From positions 58,462 through 122,461 of the forward strand of contig NZ_KB890740.1 in the NCBI RefSeq assembly GCF_000373245.1: 64,000 nucleotides of DNA. Reading direction: 5' to 3'. Positions within the stretch are counted from its first letter, which is position 1, and every line of letters begins with the position of its first letter. The notes under the pieces were generated by a model, which worked only from the letters and a program-made list of their open reading frames with translations, had not been told where the DNA came from and made no database searches. Shown in pieces: positions 1-9,410 of the stretch. The position numbers and the translations under genes were made by a program. The DNA is from Echinicola pacifica DSM 19836 (lineage in GTDB: Bacteria; Bacteroidota; Bacteroidia; Cytophagales; Cyclobacteriaceae).

Positions 1-327
1 GGCCACAGGGCCTTCATTTCCACTTAGATCGTCTGATTCCAAAACGGCCTCTAAATTCATTAATGGCCCTTGATATAACCAATAGAAGCTGGTGCTACTT
101 TGGGGATAAAGGGAGGCGTTTACATATTGAGTTTCAGAAAGATATTGGGACATAAATTCTCCAGAGGTGGTAGAACTTAAGCCTGGCAATGAAGTCATTG
201 CATTGGCTATTAGTTGAGTGCCAGAAGCTTGACTAGGAGCATTTGGATTAATATTGATGTCCTCATCAAAGTTATTACAAGCACTGGATAAAATAGCTAT
301 CGAAAATATTATGATTGATTTCTTCAT
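1..327 (-). CDS. SusD/RagB-like outer-membrane lipoprotein, N-terminal part only
   Basis: The reading frame starts at 327 and runs off the left edge, so only about 109 N-terminal residues are visible. It begins with a lipoprotein signal peptide ending in S-S-A-C (Cys17). Acidic residues follow within a few positions (C-N-N-F-D-E-D), as in Bacteroidota lipoproteins exported to the cell surface. The rest (NPNAPSQAS, then LSETQY) reads like the start of a SusD-like nutrient-binding protein. The susC gene lies 12 nt upstream in the same orientation, the usual SusC-SusD pairing in which SusD forms a lid on the SusC transporter. The substrate cannot be inferred from the visible part. Confidence 0.85.
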   Translation of the reverse strand, partial: MKKSIIIFSIAILSSACNNFDEDININPNAPSQASGTQLIANAMTSLPGLSSTTSGEFMSQYLSETQYVNASLYPQSSTSFYWLYQGPLMNLEAVLESDDLSGNEGPVA

Positions 328-339
328 GGATTTTACTCT

Positions 340-3300
340 TTAAAAGGTGACGTTTAGATTAAACCCTAAAGACCTTACCGATGGTAATTGGCCAGACTCA
401 TACCAACCTATTGATTGGCTTCCCACAGAAATTTCTGCAGGATTAATGCCTTTGGGTGCATTTTGGAAGATCATTCCTAAATTCTTACCCATTATCGCCA
501 CATTTATATTCTCTACAGGAAAGTTTCCTAGCACATCTTTAGTAAAATTATAACCTATTCGGAATTCCTTAAACCTTACATAGGATGCATCATATAACCA
601 ATCTTCATAGATTCTCCTGCCTACAGTCCCATAATAGGTTTGTGGATTTACATAAGCAATTACTTCCTCTCCTGTTTCACTTGAAATTCCTTCCACTCTT
701 ACTCCACCACCAGAAGCGACATCATCTCTTACGTTGAAGCCTTTATCATTAGTCTCCACCGTGAGCGGATCTAAACCTGTTCTTACCGCTAGCATTTTTG
801 ACCGGCTAAAAAATTGACCTCCTACTTGGAAATCAATCATAGCTGAAATTTCAAACTTACCCACTCTAACCACATTCTGTAATCCACCATTAAAATCAGG
901 CAACACTGTACCGAAATCGTAGGTTGCATCTGTATATAAAGGGATATTATTTCCTCCCAATAAAATTTTACCTGTCGCCTCATCTCGCTGATAGGCTTGG
1001 CCTACCAAGCTTCCAAATGGCTTACCTTCATAGGAGTTTAGATAACTTGTAGTGGAAGAATAAGTAGTACTTCCATATTGATATACATCTATCCCTGGAT
1101 AAAGCTCTACTACTTCATTACGGTTTCTGCTAATATTAAATGCGATATCCCAAGTTAACTTAGAGTTTTTAATAGCTGTTCCATTAATGGCCATTTCATA
1201 GCCCTTATTACGAATTTCACCAGCATTAATCGTTGCTGAACCATATCCACTTGCTCCCGACAGGTCAAGATTCAAAATTTGATTTTTATTGATCTGTTGA
1301 TAGTAAGTAAATGCTACACCTAATCTGCCTTCAAAAAAATTCAGATCAAAACCTGCCTCGTAGGAATGAGCAAAAGATGGCTCTAAGTTAGGATTGTTCA
1401 AATTATCTGGGACAGCTAAGGTATTTACGGGACCGTTTTCTCCCGTATATACAGTTCCTACATTATAAAATGAGGTGGTGCCATATGGAGATAGATCGGA
1501 TCCAGCCTGCGCATAACTCATTCTTAACTTACCTAAAGAAAGGACTTTCCAGTCTGTCAATTCACTGAAAACAAAACTACCAGAAATAGAAGGGTACCAG
1601 TAGGAATTATTAGCCTCTGGAAGTGTGGAGGAGTTATCGTTTCTCAATGATGCATCAAGGAAATAGGTTCCTTTATACCCTAATGAGACCATTCCATAAG
1701 CACTTTTAATTTGCTTATTCAACTCATAATTAGTGGTAGAAGGTCTATCTATGGAACCATTAATATTGTAAAACCCGGGAGAAGATAATCCTCCTACCGT
1801 AGCCATGGATAAATAGGTATAGTTTCTATCATAGAAATTTGAACCCAAATTCGCATTAAGGGAAAATGCTTCCCACGTTTTAGAATATTGAGCGAGTAGC
1901 TCGTAATTCATTTCTCTATTTTGATATTTTCCAATAGAATAGCCAGGAACACCTCTGCCTCCAAACGCAGCTCTTGAATCGATATTCTGAGTATAGGTAT
2001 CAGTCCTTACAAATCCACTCACTTTTAACCCAGGTAATACTTGATAAGTAAGCCCTACATCTCCAAAAAGTCTATCACGATTATCTTCACTATAATTTTC
2101 ATTGGCAATAAAGTAAGGATTTGCCCAATATAATGGTGAAAAACTCGCTAACTCCCCAGTGGAAGAACTTGGCCTTCTTAAATTCCAGTGGAAAAAACTC
2201 CCATCATCATATTTATAATTTTTGAGCCTCTCCATGTCCAAACTTCTCTGAAACCATTGCCCTAAATACCTGGATCCATCTTCCGACCCTTGCCCAGGTC
2301 TTCTTCCACTATTCATCGCATAATTAATATTACTCGATATTCGTAATTTAGAAGTCATATCTACTCCTAAACTTACTCCAACATTATTACGCTTCAACAT
2401 GGTGTTTGGCTCAACTCCTTGAATTCGGGTGTCATTTAAACTAATTCTATAATTAGAATTGCCGCCACCACCAGTAATAGTAACGCCATTATTTACCGTA
2501 GATCCAGTTTCATAATAATCCTTTATATTATCAGGATGAGCCACAAATGGTGCAAGCTGCCCGTATTCTGGATCTTGAGGATAAAAACTTTGCACATGGC
2601 GTACTAGTGTTCCGTCCATTTTAGGACCCCAACTCTCATCTACCTGCATATCAACATATTTGTCCCCGTTAGGAAGCGTACGCCATGTTTGACTAGAGCC
2701 TCCGCCATATTGATTTTGATAAGGCATTAGGTTAAAAACACTTTCTACAGACACAGATGAATTCAATTGTACTTGAACATCAGAGCCTTTTTTCCCTTTC
2801 TTAGTAGTGATCATTACTACTCCATATTGACCTCGTATCCCATATAGTGCAGATGCTGCGGGACCTTTAAGTACATTTATGGTCTCAATATCCTCTGCAT
2901 TTACATCCTGGCCTAAATTTCCATAATCTGTACCATCATCACCTGAAAAATTAGAATTTGAAATGGGAGTACCATCAATTACTATCAAAGGTTGGCTAGC
3001 TCCAGAAATTGAATTCACACCTCTGATTTTTATTTTCTGAGTTCCACCCATACTGGCTCCTGATGCTCCTTCTACTTGAACTCCAGCAACTTTACCCGCC
3101 AATGAGCCCAATACATTCTGCTCCTTTGCATAGGTAAGGTTTTCTCCATCTACTTGCTGAGTGGCATAACCAATTGATTTTTCATCTCTTGTAATCCCTA
3201 AGGCCGTAACCACAAATTCACCCATCTCGGAAATGTCTTCCTCCATCGTGATATTGATCTGACTGCGATTGCTGATCTCTATGGTCTCTGTAACGTACCC

Positions 3301-3534
3301 AAGATAACTGAATACTAACACTTTCCCCTCACCGGTGTCCAGTGAATAGTTACCATCCAAATCTGTGACGGTGCCGTTGCTGGTTCCCTGAACCAATACA
3401 CTCACCCCTGGCAATGGACTGCCCTCTGACTGTGTACTGACTTTACCACTTACCCTGCTTCCCTGCGCCATCACTTCGCCTAGCGCAAAAAACACAGCTA
3501 ATAGTAAAATCATTCTTGTAAAGCTTTGCTTCAT
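340..3534 (-). CDS. SusC/RagA family TonB-linked outer-membrane transporter
   Basis: This 1064-residue protein is predicted to be the outer-membrane barrel of a SusCD importer that takes up oligomers using TonB energy. Visible in order: a signal peptide (about 1-23, ending V-M-A-Q); a carboxypeptidase-regulatory-like beta-sandwich domain (about 28-105, with G-T-V-T-D-L-D-G-N-Y-S); a plug domain holding the SusC hallmarks IVIDGTPI and LKGPAASALYG-(I)-RG; and a long beta-barrel ending in the C-terminal Phe (NLNVTF) typical of outer-membrane barrels. The length is normal for the family. It is the first gene of an operon with the SusD-like gene 12 nt downstream. No FecR/anti-sigma or HTCS regulator and no glycan-degrading enzyme lies beside it in this window, so the substrate is unknown. 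It may be a peptide or glycan. Confidence 0.96.
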   Translation of the reverse strand: MKQSFTRMILLLAVFFALGEVMAQGSRVSGKVSTQSEGSPLPGVSVLVQGTSNGTVTDLDGNYSLDTGEGKVLVFSYLGYVTETIEISNRSQINITMEEDISEMGEFVVTALGITRDEKSIGYATQQVDGENLTYAKEQNVLGSLAGKVAGVQVEGASGASMGGTQKIKIRGVNSISGASQPLIVIDGTPISNSNFSGDDGTDYGNLGQDVNAEDIETINVLKGPAASALYGIRGQYGVVMITTKKGKKGSDVQVQLNSSVSVESVFNLMPYQNQYGGGSSQTWRTLPNGDKYVDMQVDESWGPKMDGTLVRHVQSFYPQDPEYGQLAPFVAHPDNIKDYYETGSTVNNGVTITGGGGNSNYRISLNDTRIQGVEPNTMLKRNNVGVSLGVDMTSKLRISSNINYAMNSGRRPGQGSEDGSRYLGQWFQRSLDMERLKNYKYDDGSFFHWNLRRPSSSTGELASFSPLYWANPYFIANENYSEDNRDRLFGDVGLTYQVLPGLKVSGFVRTDTYTQNIDSRAAFGGRGVPGYSIGKYQNREMNYELLAQYSKTWEAFSLNANLGSNFYDRNYTYLSMATVGGLSSPGFYNINGSIDRPSTTNYELNKQIKSAYGMVSLGYKGTYFLDASLRNDNSSTLPEANNSYWYPSISGSFVFSELTDWKVLSLGKLRMSYAQAGSDLSPYGTTSFYNVGTVYTGENGPVNTLAVPDNLNNPNLEPSFAHSYEAGFDLNFFEGRLGVAFTYYQQINKNQILNLDLSGASGYGSATINAGEIRNKGYEMAINGTAIKNSKLTWDIAFNISRNRNEVVELYPGIDVYQYGSTTYSSTTSYLNSYEGKPFGSLVGQAYQRDEATGKILLGGNNIPLYTDATYDFGTVLPDFNGGLQNVVRVGKFEISAMIDFQVGGQFFSRSKMLAVRTGLDPLTVETNDKGFNVRDDVASGGGVRVEGISSETGEEVIAYVNPQTYYGTVGRRIYEDWLYDASYVRFKEFRIGYNFTKDVLGNFPVENINVAIMGKNLGMIFQNAPKGINPAEISVGSQSIGWYESGQLPSVRSLGFNLNVTF

Positions 3535-3597
3535 CTTAGCTTGTTTTAGGATTAATATTTATTAAATCAATATTTCATTTTGAATAAGTAAAAATTC

Positions 3598-3630
3598 CAA
3601 ACTTAAATTCTATTATTCGGTTCATAACAA
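3598..3630 (-). promoter_or_regulatory. Putative promoter of the susC-susD operon
   Basis: On the minus strand, TAAGTTTG (3598-3605) matches the Bacteroidota -7 element TAnnTTTG exactly. A TTG at 3628-3630 lies 22 nt upstream, slightly more than the usual spacing. The start codon of susC is about 63 nt downstream. Confidence 0.45.
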
Positions 3631-4095
3631 AAATATTCAAAACATACTATTTAAATTTTGTGAATTTTTTATTAAGAAACAAACCCTAAAATAAAAATTT
3701 GATAATATTACTACCTTCGAATTTTCATAATTGCAATTTTAGGCATTTTTACAGAAAATACCTTATTCACCTCAAAAAAGACTTCAAATGACAACCTATA
3801 AAATTAAAACCAATGTCATCTATCAATTTATAAGTGAGATTTTTAGGCATATTTTACTTAGTATGCAAAAAACACAAAATCAAACTAGACCAATAAACTT
3901 CCCTTTCTCCCACCATTTCATTGCTTACTAAACGCACTTTATGCCTCCTCTGACAAATCCCTTCAGCTGAATGCATGCTTCTAATCAGACTGACTGAAGG
4001 CCGACTCACAGCTCTAAGCCTAACTTCCCTAAGCATTCTCCGTACAGCATCAGTCAGTACCGAGTGGGCTGCCAATAAAAAAAAGCTCATAAAAA
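3631..4095. other. Intergenic region, no convincing gene
   Basis: AT-rich DNA between the susC promoter and the hppA terminator. A 78-codon frame at 3854-4090 (minus) has basic, low-information sequence, no recognisable domain and no promoter motif. I do not call it a gene. Confidence 0.6.
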
Positions 4096-4122
4096 TAGCC
4101 CTAAAGTTTCCCCAGGGCTATA
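4096..4122 (-). terminator. Rho-independent terminator of hppA
   Basis: ATAGCCCT (4096-4103) pairs with AGGGCTAT (4115-4122). Read on the minus strand, the hairpin is followed by a run of T. It lies 32 nt past the hppA stop codon. Confidence 0.75.
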
Positions 4123-4153
4123 ATTATAAAAAAAAAGTCAGTCTATAAACTCT

Positions 4154-6394
4154 TTATTGCTGGATCTGTACCTCCACGATCTCCTCTGCCTTGATCTCCA
4201 GCACCTCTATATCGTCATTTGCCGTCAATGCCTGATCAGGAACTTGAATAGCCTCCTTTTCTGCTGCCGAATGCGCCGGCCCCTCCGCGATATGTGGAGC
4301 GATAATCAGTGCCACAATGGAGGTAAGCTTAATCAATATATTCATTGATGGTCCGGAAGTATCCTTAAATGGATCCCCTACAGTATCTCCTGTGACAGAC
4401 GCTTTATGCGGTTCTGAGCCCTTATACTCCATTTTTCCATTAATCTCCACTCCTTTTTCGAAGGACTTCTTAGCATTATCCCAAGCGCCTCCGGCATTGT
4501 TTTGGAAGATCCCCATCAGTACGCCCGACACGGTCACCCCTGCCAATACTCCACCCAGCACCTCTGGCCCAAAAGCAAAACCCACCACAATCGGTACGAT
4601 CAAGGCGATGGCTCCAGGGGCTATCATCTCTCTGATGGAGGCCTTGGTGGAGATTTCCACGCATTTGTCATATTCAGGCTTGGCCTTATACTCCATGATT
4701 CCGGGGATTTCCTTAAACTGTCTTCTTACTTCATTGACCATATCCATAGCGGCCCGGCCCACCGCAGCGATGGCGAGTGACGAAAAGATAAATGGAATCA
4801 TGGCCCCTACGAAGAGTCCCGCCAGCACGTCGGCTTTATAGATATCAATGGAATGAATGCCCGCAATCCCTACATAAGCAGCAAATAAGGCGAGAGCGGT
4901 AAGTGCGGCAGAGGCGATGGCAAAGCCCTTTCCTGTGGCGGCCGTGGTATTCCCGACTGCATCAAGGATGTCTGTTCTTTCCCTTACCTCCTTCTCACAT
5001 CCAGCCATCTCGGCAATACCTCCGGCATTATCCGCTATCGGACCAAAAGCATCAATCGCTAGCTGCATGGCGGTGGTCGCCATCATCCCGGCGGCAGCTA
5101 TGGCCACACCATATAATCCTGCACTGAGAAAGGAAGTATAGATCCCCGCTGCCAATACCAAGATCGGCAATACAGTGGACTCCATCCCCACGGCCAATCC
5201 CCCAATGATATTGGTGGCATGCCCCGTGGACGACTGCCTAATAATGCTATTGACAGGTCTGCGACCCATAGCCGTATAATATTCCGTGATGATACTCATC
5301 AGCCCGCCGACTACCAGGCCGATCACCACTGCCCCAAAAACTCCCATTTTGGTAAATTCCGGAGAGTTGTCACGCATCATTACTAAGCTGCCTTCCGGCA
5401 ACATTATATCTATTACAAAATAGGAAGATATCAATGTCAGCAGCATTGATATCCAATTGCCCTTATTTAAGGCTGCCTGGACGCTGTCATTTTCATTGGA
5501 GATTTTCACAAATAAAGTACCGATGATGGAGAAGACGATTCCAAGACCGGCGATAACCATGGGCAGCACCACCGGCGCTATTCCTCCCATGGAGTCATTG
5601 GAGATGATTTCCCTTCCTAATACCATGGAAGCCAAAATCGTGGCAACATACGAGCCGAATAAATCAGCACCCATACCGGCCACATCTCCTACATTGTCGC
5701 CAACATTATCGGCTATGGTGGCAGGGTTTCTGACGTCATCTTCGGGAATTCCCGCTTCTACCTTTCCCACCAAATCAGCACCTACATCCGCCGCTTTGGT
5801 GTATATACCTCCGCCCACACGGGCAAATAATGCGATGGACTCCGCACCTAAGGAAAATCCTGCTAAAATCTCCAGGGCTCTTTCCATATCCACGCCATTG
5901 ACCTCCCCGCCAGTGGACAATACAAAGGCGTGATAAAAAACAATGAATAAGGTGCCCATTCCTAAGACCGCCAATCCAGCAACCCCTAATCCCATCACCG
6001 TGCCTCCGGTAAAACTCACCTTTAAGGCTTTCGATAAACTGGTTTTGGCGGCTTCTGTGGTGCGGACATTGGCCTTTGTGGCTATATTCATGCCTATATA
6101 CCCCGCAAATGCCGATAAAAATGCTCCCAATACAAAGGAACCCGCAATCACTGGACTAGAATTCTCAACTAAAGTCCCGGACCATGCAAGCAAGAGGCCT
6201 GCAATCACCACAAAATAAAATAGAACCTTCCACTCTGCCTTCAAAAAGGCCATCGCCCCTCGGGCTATATGCCCTGCCAACTCCTGCATAGATTCGGTGC
6301 CTGCTGGCTGTTTGATTACCCAGGATGATTTGATGGCCATGACAATTAAGCCCAAAATACCTAGTGCCGGAACAGCGTAAATTAAGTTCTCCAT
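4154..6394 (-). CDS. hppA: K+-dependent membrane-bound proton-pumping pyrophosphatase
   Basis: This inner-membrane enzyme (746 aa) hydrolyses pyrophosphate and pumps cations. The substrate-site signatures are complete: DVGADLVGKVE (203-213) and DNVGDNVGD (229-237). In GNTTAATGKG (481-490) the K+-site positions are Ala485 and Gly488, which mark the K+-dependent class; Lys/Thr would mark K+-independent enzymes. The usual TM6 gate glutamate is missing: the segment reads D244-L-F-G-S-Y-V-A251, with Gly and Ala where Na+-type and plant-type enzymes carry Glu. Instead Glu185 lies seven residues before the conserved Arg192 on TM5. That arrangement is known from the Flavobacterium johnsoniae-type H+-PPases, so H+ is the likelier pumped ion. 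An acidic tail of about 45 residues follows the last membrane helix. The gene is monocistronic, with its own promoter and terminator. Confidence 0.97.
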   Translation of the reverse strand: MENLIYAVPALGILGLIVMAIKSSWVIKQPAGTESMQELAGHIARGAMAFLKAEWKVLFYFVVIAGLLLAWSGTLVENSSPVIAGSFVLGAFLSAFAGYIGMNIATKANVRTTEAAKTSLSKALKVSFTGGTVMGLGVAGLAVLGMGTLFIVFYHAFVLSTGGEVNGVDMERALEILAGFSLGAESIALFARVGGGIYTKAADVGADLVGKVEAGIPEDDVRNPATIADNVGDNVGDVAGMGADLFGSYVATILASMVLGREIISNDSMGGIAPVVLPMVIAGLGIVFSIIGTLFVKISNENDSVQAALNKGNWISMLLTLISSYFVIDIMLPEGSLVMMRDNSPEFTKMGVFGAVVIGLVVGGLMSIITEYYTAMGRRPVNSIIRQSSTGHATNIIGGLAVGMESTVLPILVLAAGIYTSFLSAGLYGVAIAAAGMMATTAMQLAIDAFGPIADNAGGIAEMAGCEKEVRERTDILDAVGNTTAATGKGFAIASAALTALALFAAYVGIAGIHSIDIYKADVLAGLFVGAMIPFIFSSLAIAAVGRAAMDMVNEVRRQFKEIPGIMEYKAKPEYDKCVEISTKASIREMIAPGAIALIVPIVVGFAFGPEVLGGVLAGVTVSGVLMGIFQNNAGGAWDNAKKSFEKGVEINGKMEYKGSEPHKASVTGDTVGDPFKDTSGPSMNILIKLTSIVALIIAPHIAEGPAHSAAEKEAIQVPDQALTANDDIEVLEIKAEEIVEVQIQQ

Positions 6395-6435
6395 AGTAAT
6401 GTGTAAGTGGTTTTTTTAAACAAGTGCTATCTGAG

Positions 6436-6465
6436 CAAATATATTATTATTAATTAATGAAACAA
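6436..6465 (-). promoter_or_regulatory. hppA promoter, full Bacteroidota consensus
   Basis: On the minus strand, TTG (6463-6465), exactly 19 nt, then TATATTTG (6436-6443). Both match the Bacteroidota housekeeping promoter (TTG / TAnnTTTG). It leaves a 5' leader of about 35 nt. Confidence 0.75.
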
Positions 6466-6859
6466 CCAACATCTACCCCATCCGTGAGCCCTATCACAAT
6501 TTTATATTTTAGGAAATAGCAATAATTACCAAGTTTATTCTAAATAATTATAATGAATTACCACTATAAATAATAGATCATAAATTTTTAACCTGTTTCC
6601 TTGAAAATCAGCAGTTTCTGGAATTTTTTAACTTTTTGCAATCGTTTGCAGACGATTTTGGTGATTTTCACCTCCAAAAGGTAGGTATTAAGGGAATTTA
6701 GGCAGAAAATTAGATTTATTACCTACATAGCAGATCCTACCAAACCGACTCTCCTCCCCTGATAATTTTAAGGATCACCAATCAGAATTAGTACCGACTT
6801 TTATCTTCTTAGGCATGGCTCTTGTATATTTACCAGGATCAATTTTTAACCTGTCCACT
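6466..6859. other. Divergent intergenic region hppA / oxidoreductase
   Basis: AT-rich with no coding content. A possible -7 element for the rightward gene (TATATTTA, 6828-6835) lies about 25 nt before its start. A frame open from 6815 would add 15 residues to the oxidoreductase, but they do not resemble the family. Confidence 0.4.
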
Positions 6860-7849
6860 ATGAAAGCTGTAATTATCACAGAAGCCGGGAATCCCGATGT
6901 ACTAGAAGTTCACGACCGCCCCATCCCCAAACCTAAAGCAGGGGAGGTACTTATAAAAGTCGCCGCTGCAGGCGTCAATAGACCCGATATTGCGCAGCGA
7001 CAAGGTCTATACCCTGCCCCGGCGGATGCTCCCGCCGATATTCCGGGTCTGGAAGTCTCAGGGACCATCAGCGCCTTGGGAGCTGAGGTGAGGCAGTTTG
7101 AACTAGGAGACGAGGTCTGCGCGCTTATTTCTGGCGGCGGATATGCCGAATACGTATGCGCCCCAAGCTCCCAATGCCTCATTATCCCCGAAGGAGTGTC
7201 CCTCATAGAAGCCGCCTCCCTTCCCGAAACCTTCTTTACCGTATGGAATAATGTCTTCGATATCGGCCAGTTCGGAAAAGGAGAGACCGTATTGGTTCAT
7301 GGAGGCACCAGCGGCATAGGCGTGGCCGCCATTCAGATGATCAATGCCCTAGGTGGTAAGGTAATCATCACCGCTGGCACCGATGAGAAATGCGATTTCT
7401 GCACCGCTTTGGGTGCCAAACTGGCGATCAACTATAATCAATACGACTTTGAGAATACCATCAAGGAATTTACAGATAAAAAAGGGGTCGATATTATTCT
7501 GGATATGGTCGGTGGCGACTATACCGCCAAAAATGTCCGGATTCTTAGGGATTTTGGTCGTCTGGTAAATATCAATGCCATGAAGGGCAAAAATGCAGAG
7601 GTAGACCTATGGAAGATCATGGCCAAAAGACTTACCATCACCGGATCCACCTTACGAAGCCAGTCCATCGCCTATAAAGCGAAAATTGCTCGCAGCCTGC
7701 AATCAGAAATATGGCCACACTTTCCAGAGAAAATTAGACCCATCATCCACCAATCATTTCCACTATCCCAGGCCGCAGAGGCTCACCATCTGATGGAAAG
7801 TTCTACTCATATTGGCAAAATTCTATTAATCAATTCAGTAGAGGTATGA
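6860..7849 (+). CDS. Zinc-independent quinone oxidoreductase-like MDR protein (PIG3-type)
   Basis: A 329-residue medium-chain dehydrogenase/reductase, predicted to be a cytosolic NAD(P)H-dependent quinone or enone reductase. The start at ATG 6860 (MKAVIITEAGNP) is chosen because the family begins this way; an upstream ATG at 6815 adds unrelated residues. Visible features: the N-terminal GroES-like fold (GVNRPDIAQRQGLYPAP, about 53-70); the cofactor-binding GGTSGIG loop (about residues 149-155) of the Rossmann domain; and GADI/MVGGDY further on. The Cys/His zinc ligands of alcohol dehydrogenases are absent. It resembles the TP53I3/PIG3 subgroup most. The gene is isolated: hppA is divergent on the left and the amidohydrolase follows after 151 nt. 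The natural substrate is not evident. Confidence 0.9.
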   Translation: MKAVIITEAGNPDVLEVHDRPIPKPKAGEVLIKVAAAGVNRPDIAQRQGLYPAPADAPADIPGLEVSGTISALGAEVRQFELGDEVCALISGGGYAEYVCAPSSQCLIIPEGVSLIEAASLPETFFTVWNNVFDIGQFGKGETVLVHGGTSGIGVAAIQMINALGGKVIITAGTDEKCDFCTALGAKLAINYNQYDFENTIKEFTDKKGVDIILDMVGGDYTAKNVRILRDFGRLVNINAMKGKNAEVDLWKIMAKRLTITGSTLRSQSIAYKAKIARSLQSEIWPHFPEKIRPIIHQSFPLSQAAEAHHLMESSTHIGKILLINSVEV

Positions 7850-8000
7850 TCATAATGATGGAATTACGGCCAAGGATTGACCCTTAGTCAAATATTTTGT
7901 TCGAAAATAAACGACTATCCGTTCTATCTAAGAATCAAGCTATTTGCACTAAAAAAACAATTCATAACTAGTATATTTAACTTTTCCCTAAAGATAGCCT

Positions 8001-9410
8001 ATGAAAACTTTTGCCTCCCTTTTGCTAATAATAGTGATGCCGTTTTTCGCTAGTTCATGTAATCAGTCCAGCCAAAAAACCAGCACGATCCCAATCACCA
8101 CCAAGGTCATCACTCATGTAAACATCATTGATGTGCGGGATGGCAGCATTAGCCGTGGGCATGTGGTGATAGACTCAGGGCGAATACAGCAGATATTGAG
8201 GGAGTCTGAGGATGAGAGCGAGGTGATCCAGGAAGCAGAAATAATCAATGGCGAAGGTAAATTCTTGCTGCCAGGGATAGCGGAGATGCATGCTCACCTT
8301 CCTTCAGTAATATGGAATGACCCTCAGATGGAGGAAATCTTATTTTTGTACCTATCCAATGGCATCACCACAGTACGAGGTATGCTGGGACACCCTCTCC
8401 ACCTGGAGCTGCGGGAAAAAGTGAAGCAGGGCGAGATGCTCGGACCTAGAATTTACACCTCCAGCCCCTCTCTCAATGGAAATACGGTGACCACCCCTGA
8501 GGAAGCGATCGAGCAGGTCAAGGCTTACCAAAAAGAAGGCTATGACTTCCTCAAGCTTCATCCAGGACTTAGACTGCATGTATTTGACCAGATCGTCACC
8601 ACGGCCAATGAGGTCAATATCCCCTTTGCCGGACATGTGTCCACACTGGTGGGTATACGTCATGCCTTACACAGTAAATATGCTAGCATTGACCATATGG
8701 ATGGCTTTCTGGAAGGCTTAGTTCCCGAAAAGGAGGAGGTAAACTCCAGCCAGAATGGCTTCTTTGGATATAACTTCACCATGAAAGCGGACACCAGCCT
8801 ACTCCCAGATCTGGTCGCTTTGAGTAAGGAAAATGAGGTCTGGGTGGTCCCCACCCAAAGTCTCTTTACCCGTTGGTTTTCCCCATCCTCAGCAGAATCT
8901 CTCGCCAGAGAGCCTGAGATGAAATACATAGCACCGGAGCTCATAGAAAATTGGGTTACTAATAAGCGGAATTTGGTGGGCAATGAAACCTATAAGCCCA
9001 GCCAGTGGGAGCAATTTATAGAACTGCGCAAAAAGATCCTTCTTCAGCTACAAAAGAATGGCTACGGCCTGCTGCTGGGCTCAGATGCTCCTCAGGTTTT
9101 CAACGTACCGGGATTCTCCATCCAACATGAGATGCAGGCCATGGCCGCCGCAGGCCTGAGCCCCTTGGAAATCCTTCAAACCGGCACCTTAAACCCAGCT
9201 AAATTCTTTGATGCTGAAAATGAATTTGGAGAAATAAAAGTTGGAGCCAGCGCTGACCTTATTTTATTGAACCAAAACCCGCTGGACAATATTAAAAATA
9301 TGGAGCAGCCTGAAGGAGTTATGGTCAAAGGAGAATGGCTTAGCCGCCAGGAAATTGACAGACGACTGAAAGAAATCGACAATCGATACGATGAAGCCAA
9401 AATTCAGTAA
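8001..9410 (+). CDS. Metal-dependent amidohydrolase, lipoprotein
   Basis: A 469-residue protein with a lipoprotein signal peptide (MKTFASLLLI..., lipobox A-S-S-C20), so it acts outside the cytoplasm. The metal ligands of the amidohydrolase superfamily are present: H97-x-H99 in MHAHL, the likely carboxylated Lys185 (FLKLHPG), His212 (AGHVS), His232 (DHMDG), and the catalytic Asp in GSDAP near the C-terminus. The beta-sandwich segments at both ends (THVNIIDVRDG and ASADLILL) are typical of the imidazolonepropionase/prolidase-like group. The substrate is unknown; secreted relatives include dipeptidases. The gene stands alone between intergenic stretches, with no clear promoter or terminator. Confidence 0.92.
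   Translation: MKTFASLLLIIVMPFFASSCNQSSQKTSTIPITTKVITHVNIIDVRDGSISRGHVVIDSGRIQQILRESEDESEVIQEAEIINGEGKFLLPGIAEMHAHLPSVIWNDPQMEEILFLYLSNGITTVRGMLGHPLHLELREKVKQGEMLGPRIYTSSPSLNGNTVTTPEEAIEQVKAYQKEGYDFLKLHPGLRLHVFDQIVTTANEVNIPFAGHVSTLVGIRHALHSKYASIDHMDGFLEGLVPEKEEVNSSQNGFFGYNFTMKADTSLLPDLVALSKENEVWVVPTQSLFTRWFSPSSAESLAREPEMKYIAPELIENWVTNKRNLVGNETYKPSQWEQFIELRKKILLQLQKNGYGLLLGSDAPQVFNVPGFSIQHEMQAMAAAGLSPLEILQTGTLNPAKFFDAENEFGEIKVGASADLILLNQNPLDNIKNMEQPEGVMVKGEWLSRQEIDRRLKEIDNRYDEAKIQ

Noticed and set aside
3854..4090. 78-codon minus-strand frame between susC and hppA
   Set aside because: Basic, low-information product, no domain, no promoter or ribosome-site context; sits in AT-rich spacer next to the hppA terminator.
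4317..6218. Several long plus-strand frames opposite hppA
   Set aside because: They are antisense to a well-conserved enzyme; Pro/Ser/Thr/Ala-rich products are the usual mirror of membrane-protein codons.
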